The notes: a model not told the origin generated them from the sequence alone. DNA of 64,000 nucleotides from Temnothorax longispinosus (GCF_030848805.1 NC_092363.1:15594600-15658599); one strand, 5' to 3'; shown: positions 1-11,568, counted from the stretch's first letter. Numbers and translations: made by a program.

Positions 1-1739
1 TACACGAGCTTTGCTCCATTCCCTCGTGATAAAGTAGCTCGTGTTTAAAATATATCGATTTTTCTTTTGTTTTACGTTTTTCTTCTTGCGAAAAAATTGC
101 ATGCAAAACGTTTCTTACAAAAGTATCTAAAGAAAAATCTCTTTAATTTTGTTTAATTGTCCATGCTCCAATTGTTGGCATTAAAATATCGTCGTTCTTT
201 TTATTTTATAGATTAATTCTGCATATACTTTCAAAAGATACGTTTGCTCTAAAACACTTGAGCTCGTTTTTATTTCACAGCTCTAGCTTTACGTTGAATT
301 GTAGAAGGAGGAAATGAAGGTGGAGGTGGCAGAGTCAACGAGGTGGCCCCGCGTAAACGCAGCACACGCGACTCGTGTGCGCGTTACTATAGGAGCTCCC
401 TCGGCATGGTGTGGTGGCCCCCGTGAGCGCAGACCACATACCTGCAAACGAATGCTCTTAAAAGGGAGGGCAGAGCCAAAGAACAGGTCGTTAAAATGTA
501 ATGACATTGTTGTTTTTAATGCTCGCCTCTTTAAAACGGTCTCTTTCGTCTTCCTCGAGCCTGCCAGCTACTTCTGGCGCTACCAGCCCCCCTCGACCCG
601 TTTACTCGTCCGGCCAAAACCCCTTTAGCACTCTTCTTCCTTTCCTCGTTTACGTGAAAGACAAGGAGAAACTAATTGAGGAATTACCCATCCTTTTTCT
701 ATCGACGCTGTTGCTTAGAAATATCCAGTTACATTGATTCTTCTGCGAAAGCACTTTTTAAGCTTCAAAAGAATATTGTGGAACGTAAAATAATTGACAA
801 GCCACCTTTAACAAAGAATTTATCTTAAAAATAAAAAGATATGAATCTCGAAGATAGAATTATATATTAATAACATAATATAACAATTATAACAAAGACT
901 GCTAAAAACTATTTAAAAATTACAATAACATTTTTAAAAGAAAGAAAAACGGAAAAAATAGAAGAGGAAAAGATAAATAATAATTTATATTAGAAGATTT
1001 AATCGTATTTTCAACAAAACTTTTATTTGATGCCAAAAATGAAAGTATTCAAGAGAGAATACATTTCCATGTGCATACGTTTTATTCGTGAAAGATATTA
1101 CAACGCATAATCGACGAAGACGATTTGGAATCTCGAAACGTTAATATTCTCACCTTGTCGAACACCTATAAGACCGACCAATTAAGTCGGACGGTAGCTG
1201 TGAGCTGTGGACCAATCGTGGACAGTCTCCGTTAGAAAGGAACCGATTATGGGTTCGCTACCGCGCAACAGTTTAGCTTGGAACTTAACTGTTGCGTCTA
1301 AGAAGAGCTATCATTAAATCCGGAATAGGGGTCCGAGCATTAGGATTAGTGGCCGAAACGTTTTGGATAGGCTTCTGTATCGCTCGAGTTCGTCCCCGGG
1401 CCTCTCACCCACGAAGGAGGAGGACCGCGATCATCGTAATTCGATCAGCTGGTATTGGGTTCCTTGTTCCTCGAAGCGGAGGTACCAGAGATTGTACCAC
1501 GCTCTCGGAATACTCGAAGAAGAAAGCGCAAACGCATTCCGGAAGATTTTCAGCCATGCCTAACTCGATCCGAATTTAGAGATTTTTTTCTTTAAATCGT
1601 TAACAATAAAATCGAATGCTGGGAATTAAGCCCTCTGACGTTTCCACAATCCTCCATCGAAGTATTTAGAATTCCGGAGTGGTGAGAGTGCGTCTATTGT
1701 CGCGTGCACGCGTTCGGGCGTCGGCGCAAGAGCATCGCG
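1..1739. other. Non-coding flank, no gene recognised
   Basis: The stretch is mixed AT-rich DNA with a moderately GC-rich patch around 300-640. Open frames here (for example 314-628 on the plus strand and 1292-1579) have no recognisable domain, no convincing splice context and arginine/serine-rich composition typical of chance ORFs in CpG-rich insect DNA. I see no RNA gene. Confidence 0.5.
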
Positions 1740-1832
1740 TATATATGCATACATACATTACATACGGGGGACATACATGCATACATGCATTCATGCACAT
1801 ATACATAGATGCACATGCACATGCACACAAAT
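1738..1832. repeat. Imperfect CATA/GCAT microsatellite
   Basis: Visible runs of catacata, atgcatac and gcacatgcacat-type units make up a degenerate tetra- and hexanucleotide repeat with alternating purine-pyrimidine character. It lies directly upstream of the GC-rich promoter-like block. Open frames through it are repeat translation, not genes. Confidence 0.7.
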
Positions 1833-1879
1833 ATGCACGAACGAATGCGCTTCGAATTTCGCAAGAGACAGACGAACTC

Positions 1880-3000
1880 TCACTGAACGCAGACTTCGCT
1901 TTCTGAGAGTCAGCGATTTTCGGAGCAGCTGGAGAGCAAGCCTGAATCGTAGCAGCCGATAAAAAGAGTAGCTACCTCAAAATATACATAACGAGCGAGT
2001 TCAACTCGCTCTCTCGCGGAGGCTCGCGTCGTGATCTGACTTCAAGTGTGCTAGGGAAGTCTTGGCTTTTCTTCAGAGAGACTGTCACTCACCTCGGTGT
2101 ACACGTCACCTTCGTTGTCGCTGTTTCGCTCGCGAACTGCGCACCAACAGGCCGCCGGTTTCCTCGCGTGAGCACACAGAGCAACAGGTATTCTAGTCGC
2201 TACTCGAGCGACTAAGAATCTCGCGTCTCTCGCGAGAGGACGGAGAAAGGAAGAGAGAAATCGCGATCGCCGGATTCTCCAATCGGTGAGGCAAAATGCG
2301 CGGAACCGTTCGCGAGAGTGCGTACAAGAACCTCGACCTTTTCGAGTACTTGGAGGCTTCCGATACCACGAAGCTGAGAGCCGAACCGAGCTAAGTTGAA
2401 CACGAAACTGTGCTGCCGATCTCTCGTGTTCCGTTCTCCTCCTCTTCCCGCTTACCCGCCGCCTCCTTCTCTTCTTCTTCCTCCACCTCCACCACCGGGT
2501 TCTCCCCTTCAGCTCCTCCTTCTACTCGCGGTACGCGTTCGGTTCCCGTTCCGCGCCGCGTTCCCGTTCCATTCTCCCTCTTCGTCGATCTCGCGCCTCG
2601 GCATCGACGTTCTCCGCAGGTGCGACAGAGCGGAGAGAAAGGACGACGGGGCCAGCAAGGCGAATACGAGGAGGGGAAGAGATCAACCGTGAGCACGGGA
2701 AAGAGATCTCCCGACTACCACCTCTCTACAAAACGCGTCGCGCGTACTGTAAAAAGCATATCGCCCGAGGCGTTACACCGCGAACCAGTAAAACTTGTCG
2801 TACGCTGATATCGCGCGTTCATCGATCGTAGCGCGAGAGACCGAGCTGCGTGCAATTGCCGGTCTCGGAGCGATGTGCGGCGCGAAGGTGATGAAGAGGA
2901 GGATTCAGGGATGACGAGTCGGACGCCGCGACGCGCGCCTTCGTCGACGTTAACGAGATCAGTCTAGGTCCGCCGCGGTCTGCGAGAATTCGGCGCCGGG
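1880..3000. promoter_or_regulatory. GC/CpG-rich promoter- or 5'UTR-like block
   Basis: Base composition shifts sharply to CpG-rich, with many tcgcg and cgcga words and long CT-rich tracts (2430-2530) that contrast with AT-rich DNA on both sides. A good donor-like site (G|GTGAGG) lies at about 2287, so part of this could be a non-coding first exon of a plus-strand gene whose coding exons I do not see. Strand and function are inferred; no core promoter motif is decisive. Long overlapping ORFs on both strands here reflect the absence of AT-rich stop codons rather than coding. Confidence 0.35.
2296..2394 (+). CDS. Short ORF of 32 codons in the GC-rich block (possible uORF)
   Basis: An ATG in a favourable insect context (GCAAAATG) opens 32 codons ending in TAA at 2392-2394. 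The peptide is acidic to neutral with a middle segment NLDLFEYLEASD that looks more protein-like than its neighbours. It sits inside the promoter/5'UTR-like block just after a possible splice donor at 2287, so it could be a uORF or be wholly intronic. No family is recognised; it may be chance. Confidence 0.18.
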   Translation: MRGTVRESAYKNLDLFEYLEASDTTKLRAEPS

Positions 3001-3309
3001 CAGCTAGAAGCTGCTTCCCTCTTTTCCCTCACAGTCTCTCATAATCTTATTGTTAGCTCTCGGTTTTTCTCAATATTCATCTACGGCTCTTCGAAGTTTA
3101 TAATTTTTAGACGACATTTTACCTACAATTATTTAAATTTACAAATGTGTTGTATCTTGCAAATACGCTAAGGACCCTACAAATGTAAATGTGCCTATCG
3201 TATTGGAAACTAAATCAGAAATTAAATTACGAATTAACGACCAAATAAACAAAAAGAAAAGACTGTTTGTACTGTGCAATTTTTCTCATACTTTGCGTTA
3301 TTCCGCCGT

Positions 3310-5108
3310 TTAGAGCCGTTTGATTCGCTTTATCGTTGGTCCCAGAGTCTCTTTTACGTATCGTAGCAGGTCCTTGCACTTTTGTTCCGTATCCGTATCT
3401 TCGGAACTACCCCAAATGATCAGACCATCGGCACCGAGGCTGGCAATCGTGCTGAACGCACTCTCCGTATCTTTCTGTGCAGATAAATCCTCGGAATCGA
3501 TACCGGAATGTCTTGATTGATGTTGGAACATTTGAAGGAGCTTGAAAAGACTTACCTTACTCAAGAAGTTATTTCTGTGATCCTGATACTTGAACCAGTA
3601 ATATGGAAGAATTTGTTGTTTGCTCGGACATTTTTCCGCGATACGTATCGCCTCTGACACTCTGCCCTTCACGAAGCCCACTCGATTCTCTTCTTCGATC
3701 TCCTGTCTCAAGTATACGGAAGGCAAGTGCATGTCCTCGAGCGTGAAGAGCCAAGACATTCTACGAAAATTGTTGCCTATGATTAACGCCGATATTCTGG
3801 ATCCTCGACCGTTCTTTTATCACTTCACGCGATTAGATAACGCCCCACTAACGAAACTGCAGGTTGGTTTTTAACACCCTGCTATCCTCGACATTGACCT
3901 ATTTCGGCATAAACATCGTAATCTTAATACGCGATCCATAATCGTTTTGTATCCGGAATGACATCATTATCGTAAATCAGCCGGTGAATTAAACACTGTG
4001 CTCATAAATTCTTTTATCCGGCGGTAAAGCGACACGATAAAACACGACCCTGATGCTAAGCTACGGAGATCGCGAGATCATCTCGAGATTTGCCCGTTCC
4101 GTGCAAAGTGTATAGTGACGCGCTTACATATATACGTTACTAAATTATATACACGCTATCAGATGTTGAATTATTGATCCTCCTCGGACATATTACTCAC
4201 CCGTCGTTCTCTACCATAGTCTGACGATTGCAGTGTGAGGTGCGTTGGCCAGGAGTCTGATTAAAGCAATGTGGATAACCGTAATAGCCCCATGAGGCTT
4301 TAGGCCGAAGCTTCTTTGCCATCTTCAAGGTCTCTTCCATGAATACTCTGCCGTATTTTTCGAAGCGACGCTTCGCTTCCTTTTTGATGGCTCCGTCGCT
4401 CCAATTGGGATGTTTCTCACGTTCCAGATTTATAGACAGAGTTTTGTAGGGTTCGAGAGAGGCCCAATTTTGTCGGAAGATCGGCCGCCAGCTCTCGAAG
4501 TCTATCACGCCAATACCGCTAAACGACCCATCAGGGATTTGCTTGATCAAGTGCTTCTGGAACGTCTCGAGATGTTTCTTCAAATCCCCTTCTTGAGGAA
4601 CGCCACCGTTTCTTTTCGTTACGATTCCTGAAAATACAGAAATCAATTAAAATCTTTCAGAAAAATATCTGAAATCAGATTTCCTAACCTAACCTAACCT
4701 AACCTGATTAGAATCATTAACAGATATCTGTTATGTAGATGAGATTATTAACAAATATAAAAGTGTTTCCAAAACACGTCTTTTATAGATATCTTTGAAC
4801 AATTTTATTCACTGATAAAATGCTTTTTCAGTAACTTTTAACTTACCAGTTTTATCGGTTAACAACGCTGGGAACATTCCAGGATCATAAAGGATCGCGA
4901 TCTCTTCACCGCGAAATTTATCCAACGTGTTTTGACGAATTCCAAAATCCTTGAGATTCTCGAATATCACGTCGTATTGATTGCACATAAAGCTGGGCAC
5001 GTTCCAATAAACATCGAACTGCGACGGGTTGCCTGCCGCGGGGGTCGTTGTACCGAAGCTGGACAGAAACACGCGAGGTGACTCGAGAGCGTGGACAATG
5101 ACACTCAT
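3310..5108 (-). CDS. Hyaluronidase, GH56 family (venom-type), multi-exon
   Basis: The product hydrolyses hyaluronan; family members act outside the cell, and in aculeate venoms as a spreading factor and allergen. I place exons at complement(3310-3474, 3556-3760, 4201-4627, 4847-5108); all junctions are GT-AG and in phase, giving about 352 residues, close to the mature family length. The GH56 catalytic signature DFESWRP is at residues 130-136, with the Asp130/Glu132 acidic pair. Other family landmarks are FRGEEIAILYDPG near residues 65-77, the WGYYGYPHCFN and LPYYWFKYQD segments, and GADGLIIWGSS near the C-terminus. Cysteines at conserved places (SFMC, PHC, SHC, QKC) can form the two expected disulfides; one in EKCPSK is extra. 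The stop is TAA at 3310-3312. The start chosen is the first in-frame ATG after an upstream TAG, 43 bp below a TATAAA. The N-terminus has no classical signal peptide, so an unseen upstream leader exon is possible, perhaps joining at an acceptor-like CTGTCCAG inside the first exon. Confidence 0.92.
3475..3555 (-). other. 81-nt stop-free, phase-0 intron in hyaluronidase (alternatively retained coding)
   Basis: On the minus strand the segment begins GTAAGTCTTTTC and ends TATCTGCACAG, a textbook donor and acceptor. It is exactly 27 codons, starts on a codon boundary and contains no stop, so the last exon can be read straight through. Removing it joins FLSK to KDTESAF, which fits the spacing expected before GADGLIIWG better than a 27-residue insertion. 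I infer it is an intron, with retention giving a longer in-frame protein. Confidence 0.75.
4683..4705 (-). repeat. Interstitial telomere-type repeat (TTAGG)n in hyaluronidase intron
   Basis: The plus strand reads CCTAA four times in perfect tandem followed by CCT, which is TTAGG on the minus strand. TTAGG is the ancestral arthropod telomere unit, retained in many Hymenoptera. The run lies in the 219-bp intron 4628-4846, not at a chromosome end, so it is an interstitial telomeric sequence. Confidence 0.85.
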
Positions 5109-5150
5109 TAGATAAGATATTTTCGGTCGGATTCTTTCGGATGCCTCGCA

Positions 5151-5156
5151 TTTATA
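5151..5156 (-). promoter_or_regulatory. Possible TATA box upstream of hyaluronidase ATG
   Basis: The minus strand reads CCTATAAATGCG, with TATAAA 43 bp upstream of the ATG at 5108. If used, transcription would start near 5120-5125 and the 5'UTR would be very short. This supports the chosen start, but it conflicts with the lack of a signal peptide. Inference only. Confidence 0.4.
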
Positions 5157-5159
5157 GGA

Positions 5160-7951
5160 TCTCTAGGATTGGATTAGCAACCCTCGTATTACGTAGCAGT
5201 ATATTTAGTTTAAGAAGACGTGACGGAGTATTTAAAAATATAATTTACTTACAATGATGCAAGTGAATTTAATAGATATTTTAATATAGAATCGAGAGAT
5301 ATTTATAAATTAGTTAAAAGTTAGAACATTTCATATTTGATAGATATCAAGGAAGGGTGACAAATTGTTTGAAAATTAACTGATAAAACTAAAGTACACT
5401 CAATTACATATCTAATACGTATGCGAGAAGGTCAACGAATTATTTGAAAATGAAAACTAAACTATTTCTTATTTTTATTTTATTTTTTATTCTTATTATT
5501 AATCAAAATTAAGCTATTTTTGAGCGAGTTTCGCGATTTTCAGAGAGTCGGGGAATATATATAGTATTCTTCAAGCAAAATACCCGAAAAAAGTGGCGGC
5601 CGCGACAGACACAAAGGCAAAGATCAGAGAATATCGGATTAGTAACATCGTGATAGTCTGGTCCACGTTTGGATGATGAAGTTTCGCAGAATACTATAGA
5701 CTTCGGTGGTAACGAGCCACTCGTTGGTGAATTACAAACTGACGTTCGAACGTCTCGGAAGTTTTGCGATATCGAGGCGCCACTAATTAATCAATTGGCA
5801 AAGTGGTGCCAAAACAATGGGGGTCCGCGTGAGAACGAGGACCCTCCCACAATGATCAGACGTTTACGTCGTTAGTACACTAAGTGTGCGACTGAATTCC
5901 GCTCGATTTCAGGCCAGTATTTATTCCGCATCGTGTGTCTCGTGTCTTCCCCACCTACTCCTGCTCGTCCACGCCTCGTAGTGTTATCTGGCTCCGGGTA
6001 TTGTTCGATGATTCGACGTTTCCGCTTTTTGCACATATCCCTCCCCTCGTGTTTTTTCCCTCTTTTTTGCTTGTTATTATGCCGCAGTACAAAGGACACG
6101 TGAGCGCCCGCGAGTAAATATTGCGCTCTCGATGAGCATCTATCTCGACATTTACTATATTAACACGACTCGAGATCGATACGAGCGTGTCTGGTCAGGA
6201 ACTTCCTGGATGATGAAACACGATGTAGTCTCTCGCGAAAGAAACGTCGTGTCTCTTTCTCTCTGTTTCCACGATGAAAAACTTTCTGTCACTTTAAAAC
6301 GATCAGATAGTTAACAAGTAGTTAACAAGTGATTATGATCAGACGGCCACTTCTCACAAAAGGAATTTCTTCGAGGTTCTTGCACAATCGCAAGAAATAT
6401 TTTATTATAAAAGCATTGAGGAAAGTGTAACTTCAATAAATGATATACGTTAAGAGACATGTTTTTGTAATTATGTCTATATGCAGCTGTCATGGGGTAT
6501 ACAAATATTTGATATATAAAAATATCGTGATTATTTGATTATCTTTATCGTTACCAAAAACAATTCGTATGTTCAGTTGCAGAAATTTTAATGGAAAACG
6601 TAACTTTGTGAAAAATAACTAAAACATACTTCTTTTTAATTTCATGTCATAAAATTTTTTTTTTAATATATGCGATTAATTAAAAGAGAAGTAGATATAT
6701 AGAAATCTAGAAATATACAAAAAGAGTACTGCTTGAATAAATAAATATCCGTGCATCCGGGTGTACACACACAAAAAAAGCATTACCATATTCAATTATA
6801 ATATTATTTAGCATTTTGATATTATTTATGCAACACTCTATTAAAATATTGACGTAGATATGACAATTTTGTCAGACCATGTATCTTGTTATTATTGGTT
6901 TCCTCGTAAGAAAACCACGTCACGTTTGCAGGTATTACAGCAAGCCCACATTTATTGTATCCCTGACTCAGTTTTTCTGGCCATCGTTTAGCCCCGTTGC
7001 ATTAACTAAGGGCCGTCGTTTATATCAGTTAATTAGTTTCACTAGGAATTCGAATATATTTAGATGCAAATTTATCGCTGCTAGAAAACACGGCTGTAAA
7101 CAAGCAATAGTTATATTCGGCCCATATCTACCGATCGCTAGCGATATCGTTCGATCGACCGTGTTTGTAGAATATGTTCGTTCAAGGTGGAACGGCATCG
7201 CTCGGTGTCCTCCTGCCTGCTCAACGTCATTGATCGATCGTTTGAACATACGACGGGTCTACAAATTTATCGAAGGTCCGTCATTATTCGGACGTCGCCT
7301 TCCTATCTAAAAGCGAAATGTAAATTTTAACCGGTTAATCGCTACGGGTACATCACTAGGTTTTCTCTCTTATCTTCAGAAAGACCTTGCGCGCCGGCCG
7401 TGAGTTAGGCTGTAACACGATGGTTTACTCACGATGCTCACGATAATATAATAAAAAGGATACTGTTGCGCAATCTTTGTGTCTTGAGACATATAAAATG
7501 TAAAAATAAATCTTTTATCGATTATTCTACTATAGCTATTTTTCTACTAAAAACAGAAAATTTATAACGTGTGACGTAATTATTCTACGAATGTAACTTC
7601 GCGAGATAAAACTTTATTCTTTTATTGGGATCGACTGGTGTAATTTTCTGAGGAAAAAAAAAAATTTATATACATACATACACATACATTTATATACATA
7701 TATGTATGTATACAATGTATAGATAGTATATATTCCCTGTTCTTTTTATCAGAACTATTAATTTCTTAAAACGAGGTTAAAGAAGTACATATATTTGATA
7801 CCTGCAATCAAATGGGTGTTTTTCTTTTTGATATTGCTCGAAACTGGTTTTTTTTACATGTGTGTTTCATGTCTCACATATCTAATCGAGACTAGGAAAA
7901 AGAATCCTGGGTTATATAACTCTGAAGTGAGTTCTACAGCCGCTATATATA
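5160..7951. other. AT-rich intergenic DNA between hyaluronidase and NMT
   Basis: Mostly AT-rich sequence with a CpG-richer patch at 5540-6260. Two open frames were considered: 5669-5875 on the plus strand (hydrophilic, but starting at TTG) and 6879-7310 on the plus strand (143 residues, starting ATG). Neither shows a domain, a signal peptide or supporting splice sites. A CATA/TA microsatellite occupies about 7668-7722. Confidence 0.45.
7668..7722. repeat. TA/CATA microsatellite
   Basis: Runs of tatatacatacatacacatac and tatgtatgtat units occur here. It is simple-sequence DNA in the intergenic region with no gene content. Confidence 0.7.
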
Positions 7952-8073
7952 GGGAGCTTTCCAGCAAGTGACACAAGCCGACACAAACGTTCTATCTTTC
8001 TTTTTTTGGCAATGTGAGTAACAAAGACAAAACGATACCTGTGTCGACTTGTGTCGCTTGCTGGAAAGCTCCC
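7952..8073. mobile_element. 122-bp MITE with ~34-bp terminal inverted repeats
   Basis: The left end GGGAGCTTTCCAGCAAG is repeated as its exact reverse complement CTTGCTGGAAAGCTCCC at the right end. The inverted match continues inward through gACACAAG and CGACACA with two mismatches, leaving a loop of about 55 bp. This is the form of a non-autonomous DNA transposon. The target-site duplication is unclear because both flanks are ATA-rich, so I do not assign a superfamily. Confidence 0.8.
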
Positions 8074-8690
8074 ATAGGTTGCTAATAATAAAATTAACAG
8101 CGTGAAAAATCCTGAATACATATAACCAATTTTTTATGGATATGGATGCGTGAACGTAATCGGGACAAGATAAGACATTAGAAATTCATCAATATTCATC
8201 ATTTTCAATAAATGTCATTTTATTTTTAACTTGTCTGTCACTCACACTCCGGCATACGTTGTCGTCTAATTAGCCGAAAAGGTGTAAAGGAAAAACGGAT
8301 AAAGAGTTATCTGGCGTCTAAAGGCTTACATGATTGAAAATCGAAAATCCTCAGATGATTACGGAATGGCTTCCCGTATAATTGCTATTAATTATGCATA
8401 ATGCTTATCTACATTTGTTCGAGTTACGCAGATACGTATATACACGTGCGCTGTACAATGCACAATTTATCCCGATCGTGTATAATCCAATCTAGAATCT
8501 TCAGAGGCGCCAATGACAAAAACAAGAGCGATTTTCGAGGGATTATCCATTCTGAATTATCCATCTCGTAGGATCGGTTGCCGATCCTTCAAGAAAACTC
8601 AGAATCCTTTTGACCGCTATAAATATGTTTACGTAGTCCTATTGGTAAGAAAGATTACGGTTGCCCTTATCTCCATCTAACAACGCTGAC
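8074..8690. other. Intergenic DNA downstream of NMT
   Basis: AT-rich sequence between the MITE and the NMT 3' end. I see no ORF, repeat or RNA gene in it. Confidence 0.5.
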
Positions 8691-8696
8691 TTTATT
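8691..8696 (-). terminator. Polyadenylation signal AATAAA for NMT
   Basis: The plus-strand hexamer TTTATT is AATAAA on the minus strand, about 121 bp past the NMT stop codon at 8817. Position and sequence suit the NMT transcript end; use is inferred. Confidence 0.5.
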
Positions 8697-8816
8697 GCGT
8701 TGCTATATGTCCCCTGTTTGCTCATACTTAATCGCTATTTCTCAATCTCTTGCGAGATCATACATGCAAAAGATCTTCTTTCTTTTTTTTATACAGCGAT
8801 TCTCTGAGCTAGAAGT

Positions 8817-11168
8817 CTACTGAAGCACAAGACCGATTTTGCCGGGTGTCATACTGGGACAACGCCAATTGTATAGATAATATTGAAGATTGCCATCGCC
8901 AATCCCGAATTTGAGGGGCTCTAAAAACTCCTTGTTGTCCATGAGATCCAAGGCATTAAACACATCAAAACCCAACTACAAATAAAGACCATTCTGTGTC
9001 ACATTCGGTTCTTGTTCGAGAAGGCTGTACATATAGGAAATAAAAACTTACGTCACGCGCTGATATTAAGGCATCCATCATTAGTTCGAGCCACGGAGTT
9101 GTGGTGGATACATTGTAGAAACTATACGCGGCCTTGAGGGTTTTGTGTGTCTGATGATGCATAATGGAGCTCGGCAATGTATAATAACTCACCATATCGG
9201 TGATTTTCCCTTCCTTCTCCACAACGAAGCTATTAATAATGCCGGTTTGCGGCAGAAACCAATGTTCAAACTCTTCGACTGAGAATACCGGAGCGAGATC
9301 GAACTTCTCTAGATACTGTAAGACAAATATGAATATATAGAAGATGGATGTTAAAATGATCAAATGTGTCAAAAAGTTCTGTTTACACTTACTTCCGTCA
9401 ATATCTTATGCGCTTGTGGTATATCCGTGTAAACCAGCTTTCTGAAACCTGGTACTTTTGTTGTCTCTGGCAGTTTATATAGCTTTAAAGTCCTCTGCAT
9501 CGTCATGTTGCGAGTAAGATGAGAGAACTTGATGTCAATTAATTTCTTTGGATTTAATGATCGATGCCAGTACCTAATACGTACATATCGATTAATTTAC
9601 AGTTAATCAAGCGCAATAGATTCTCGCAGTAGATATATTTTTCTATATTGACCTGCATGTCGCGATAGGTTTTGGTAAAACGACTCCGGCAGTGTACACA
9701 GCTTGAAAGATACCCTTCAGATTTACTCTCCTCGTAATTTCGCGTATCAATACAGGTGCTACTCTCTTTGATCTTAGCTTCTTATGCACGCACAGAAAAT
9801 TGATTTCCACCATCTTTTGAGAGCTGAAAATATTTTTAAAACATATTACGAAATAGAGCACGTACGCAAGCACACTTTGTGCAAGATACTTACTGACTGT
9901 AGACACGTAGAGTAGCTGGAATAGCAGAAATAAAACCGACTAGACGTCCGCTCTTGCTTACTCGCACCCCACAATGCCATTCTTTGCACCAGCCAGGAGG
10001 TTGCAGCGCCCATTTCAAAAAGTTAGGAGGATAATCAAATCTGAACATTGCGTCATCGTCTTCGACGTAGTTCTCTGAGAGTAATGTGTACAGTTCCGAT
10101 AAGACCAGAGGATCATCTAGGTTCAAAGTATCCCACTGAAAATCTGCAGGTAGCGAATACGGCTCCGCCCTAATAGATGTCTTATCGGGTTCGATTGGCT
10201 CGTTACGTACAATTTTCTCATCTGGAAACCAGTAACATGAGTTTAGAGAAAAAATAACAATAACGTAAAATTTTCTATATGCCTTGATAGTTTACCCATT
10301 TTTGGTACAGGCTGCGTACTCCAAAATTGATAAGGCTTTTGCATCGCTTCCTCCTGAGTTTTGGCAGGTTTCTGTTGCATATTAAAGACCTCCATTGCCA
10401 TCTGGATATCTTTTATAGAGATATTGCACGCACTAGGCATCTCCTGCTCTTCTTTATTGTTGTTATGATTTTCACTAGCTGCGTGTGCCGCCTCTTTCTT
10501 TTTTTTCCGAGCTTCTCTCTTCTTGGAGCTGTGATAAAATAACAAGTTTCTTAATGCAAAGCAAATAACTTTCATAGTTAAAAAATACGTTTAATAACAT
10601 TAGACATTCAAAATTCAATTAATTGTATATAATCAATATATCAAAACCTACATATATAATAAACAATGAAAGATATATGTATAAAACAGAGGAAAATACA
10701 TAAAATTCGTTTATTTGCACGTGTACAAAAGAAGCGACAATTAAAAAGCGCAAGGCTACGGCTCTCTGTTGTATTGATTAGATATCTGTCGACAAATTAC
10801 ATCAGAATGATGATTACAAGCCACTGACGGGAGCGAGCAGCGAGATGCGGAGAGATCGCTCCGAACTGAATCCAAATCATAATCAACTCGGGACGACCGC
10901 GTTTTGACGCGAATCGCGATCGGAAAATCGTCTGGAAATATTCGCTGAGAATTACGTGGCACGATTCAATAATTCGTAAAACGAATATAGGTTAAGACGG
11001 GGCGGCGAAATGCGAGGCGAGCTTCGTTACGATCGCGCCGCAAACGGAGTCGTGAGTCCCGAGCGGAACGAGGCGTTCGTCCGTGGCGTACCTCTTGTTC
11101 CGTGCATCCTTCTCGTGGGCCTCATCCTTCTTGGTTTCTCGCTCCGCGGCCTGACTCTTCTCCTCCAT
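8817..11168 (-). CDS. NMT: Glycylpeptide N-tetradecanoyltransferase (N-myristoyltransferase)
   Basis: The enzyme transfers myristate from myristoyl-CoA to the N-terminal glycine of proteins at or near ribosomes, allowing membrane targeting. I reconstruct complement(8817-8975, 9052-9315, 9393-9573, 9653-9823, 9894-10221, 10296-10528, 11092-11168), 1413 nt or 470 residues, the normal length for animals. All junctions are GT-AG and in phase; five introns are 70-79 bp and the first is 563 bp. Residues 1-60 hold the Lys-rich, low-complexity ribosome-targeting region (KKREARKKKK). The catalytic core begins with FQWDTLNLDD near 131, followed by ENYVEDDDAMFRFDY (153-167), then EINFLCVHKKLRSKR from 219 with the Phe222-Leu223 oxyanion-hole pair. 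RYWHRSLNPKKL and the C-terminal lobe HWFLPQTGII follow. The chain ends GLVLQ; the terminal carboxylate is the catalytic base in this family. The start is the only ATG ahead of the Lys-rich exon, in context AAAATGG. No lesion is seen. Confidence 0.97.
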
Positions 11169-11568
11169 TTTAATATAGATTTTCGTCGCGACTCGCGCGT
11201 ACACTGCGTACAGTGACGCTGCTGGAAAATATAGCCAGATGGAGGGACCATTTCCACGATCCACGCACGCGCGATGATGCACGTATTAGCAGACAGCAGA
11301 CACTGTGTCGCTGAGACGCATTGACGCATTGCACATGTGTTGGGCGTTATCTGTATCAGAGAGAAGAATTCTGATTCTTTCTGTCTGTATATACCCTGAG
11401 ACCCTGAGAAAGGCCAATTTCGGCCTTTTTCGCACCTACCGCCAGTACATCCATTTTCGAAATTGCATATTAGAGATATTTGACTTATAATATAAATATA
11501 TAAAATAATAAATAAGTATCTATATATAATATCTATATGTTTAATTCATATCAGGATCATAAAGGAAA
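11169..11568. promoter_or_regulatory. NMT upstream region (5'UTR/promoter)
   Basis: GC-rich DNA upstream of the NMT ATG up to about 11,400 grades into AT-rich DNA before the gap. The minus-strand frame stays open upstream of the ATG for 38 codons, but its hydrophobic sequence is unlike family N-termini and I treat it as 5'UTR. No distinctive core motif is decisive. Confidence 0.4.

Noticed and set aside
2391..2808. 100-132-residue ORFs on both strands in the GC-rich block
   Set aside because: They are serine/arginine/proline-rich and mirror one another on both strands, an effect of CpG/TC-rich composition.
6879..7310. 143-codon ORF starting with ATG
   Set aside because: No domain, signal or repeated homology; the opposite strand has an overlapping ORF of similar quality.
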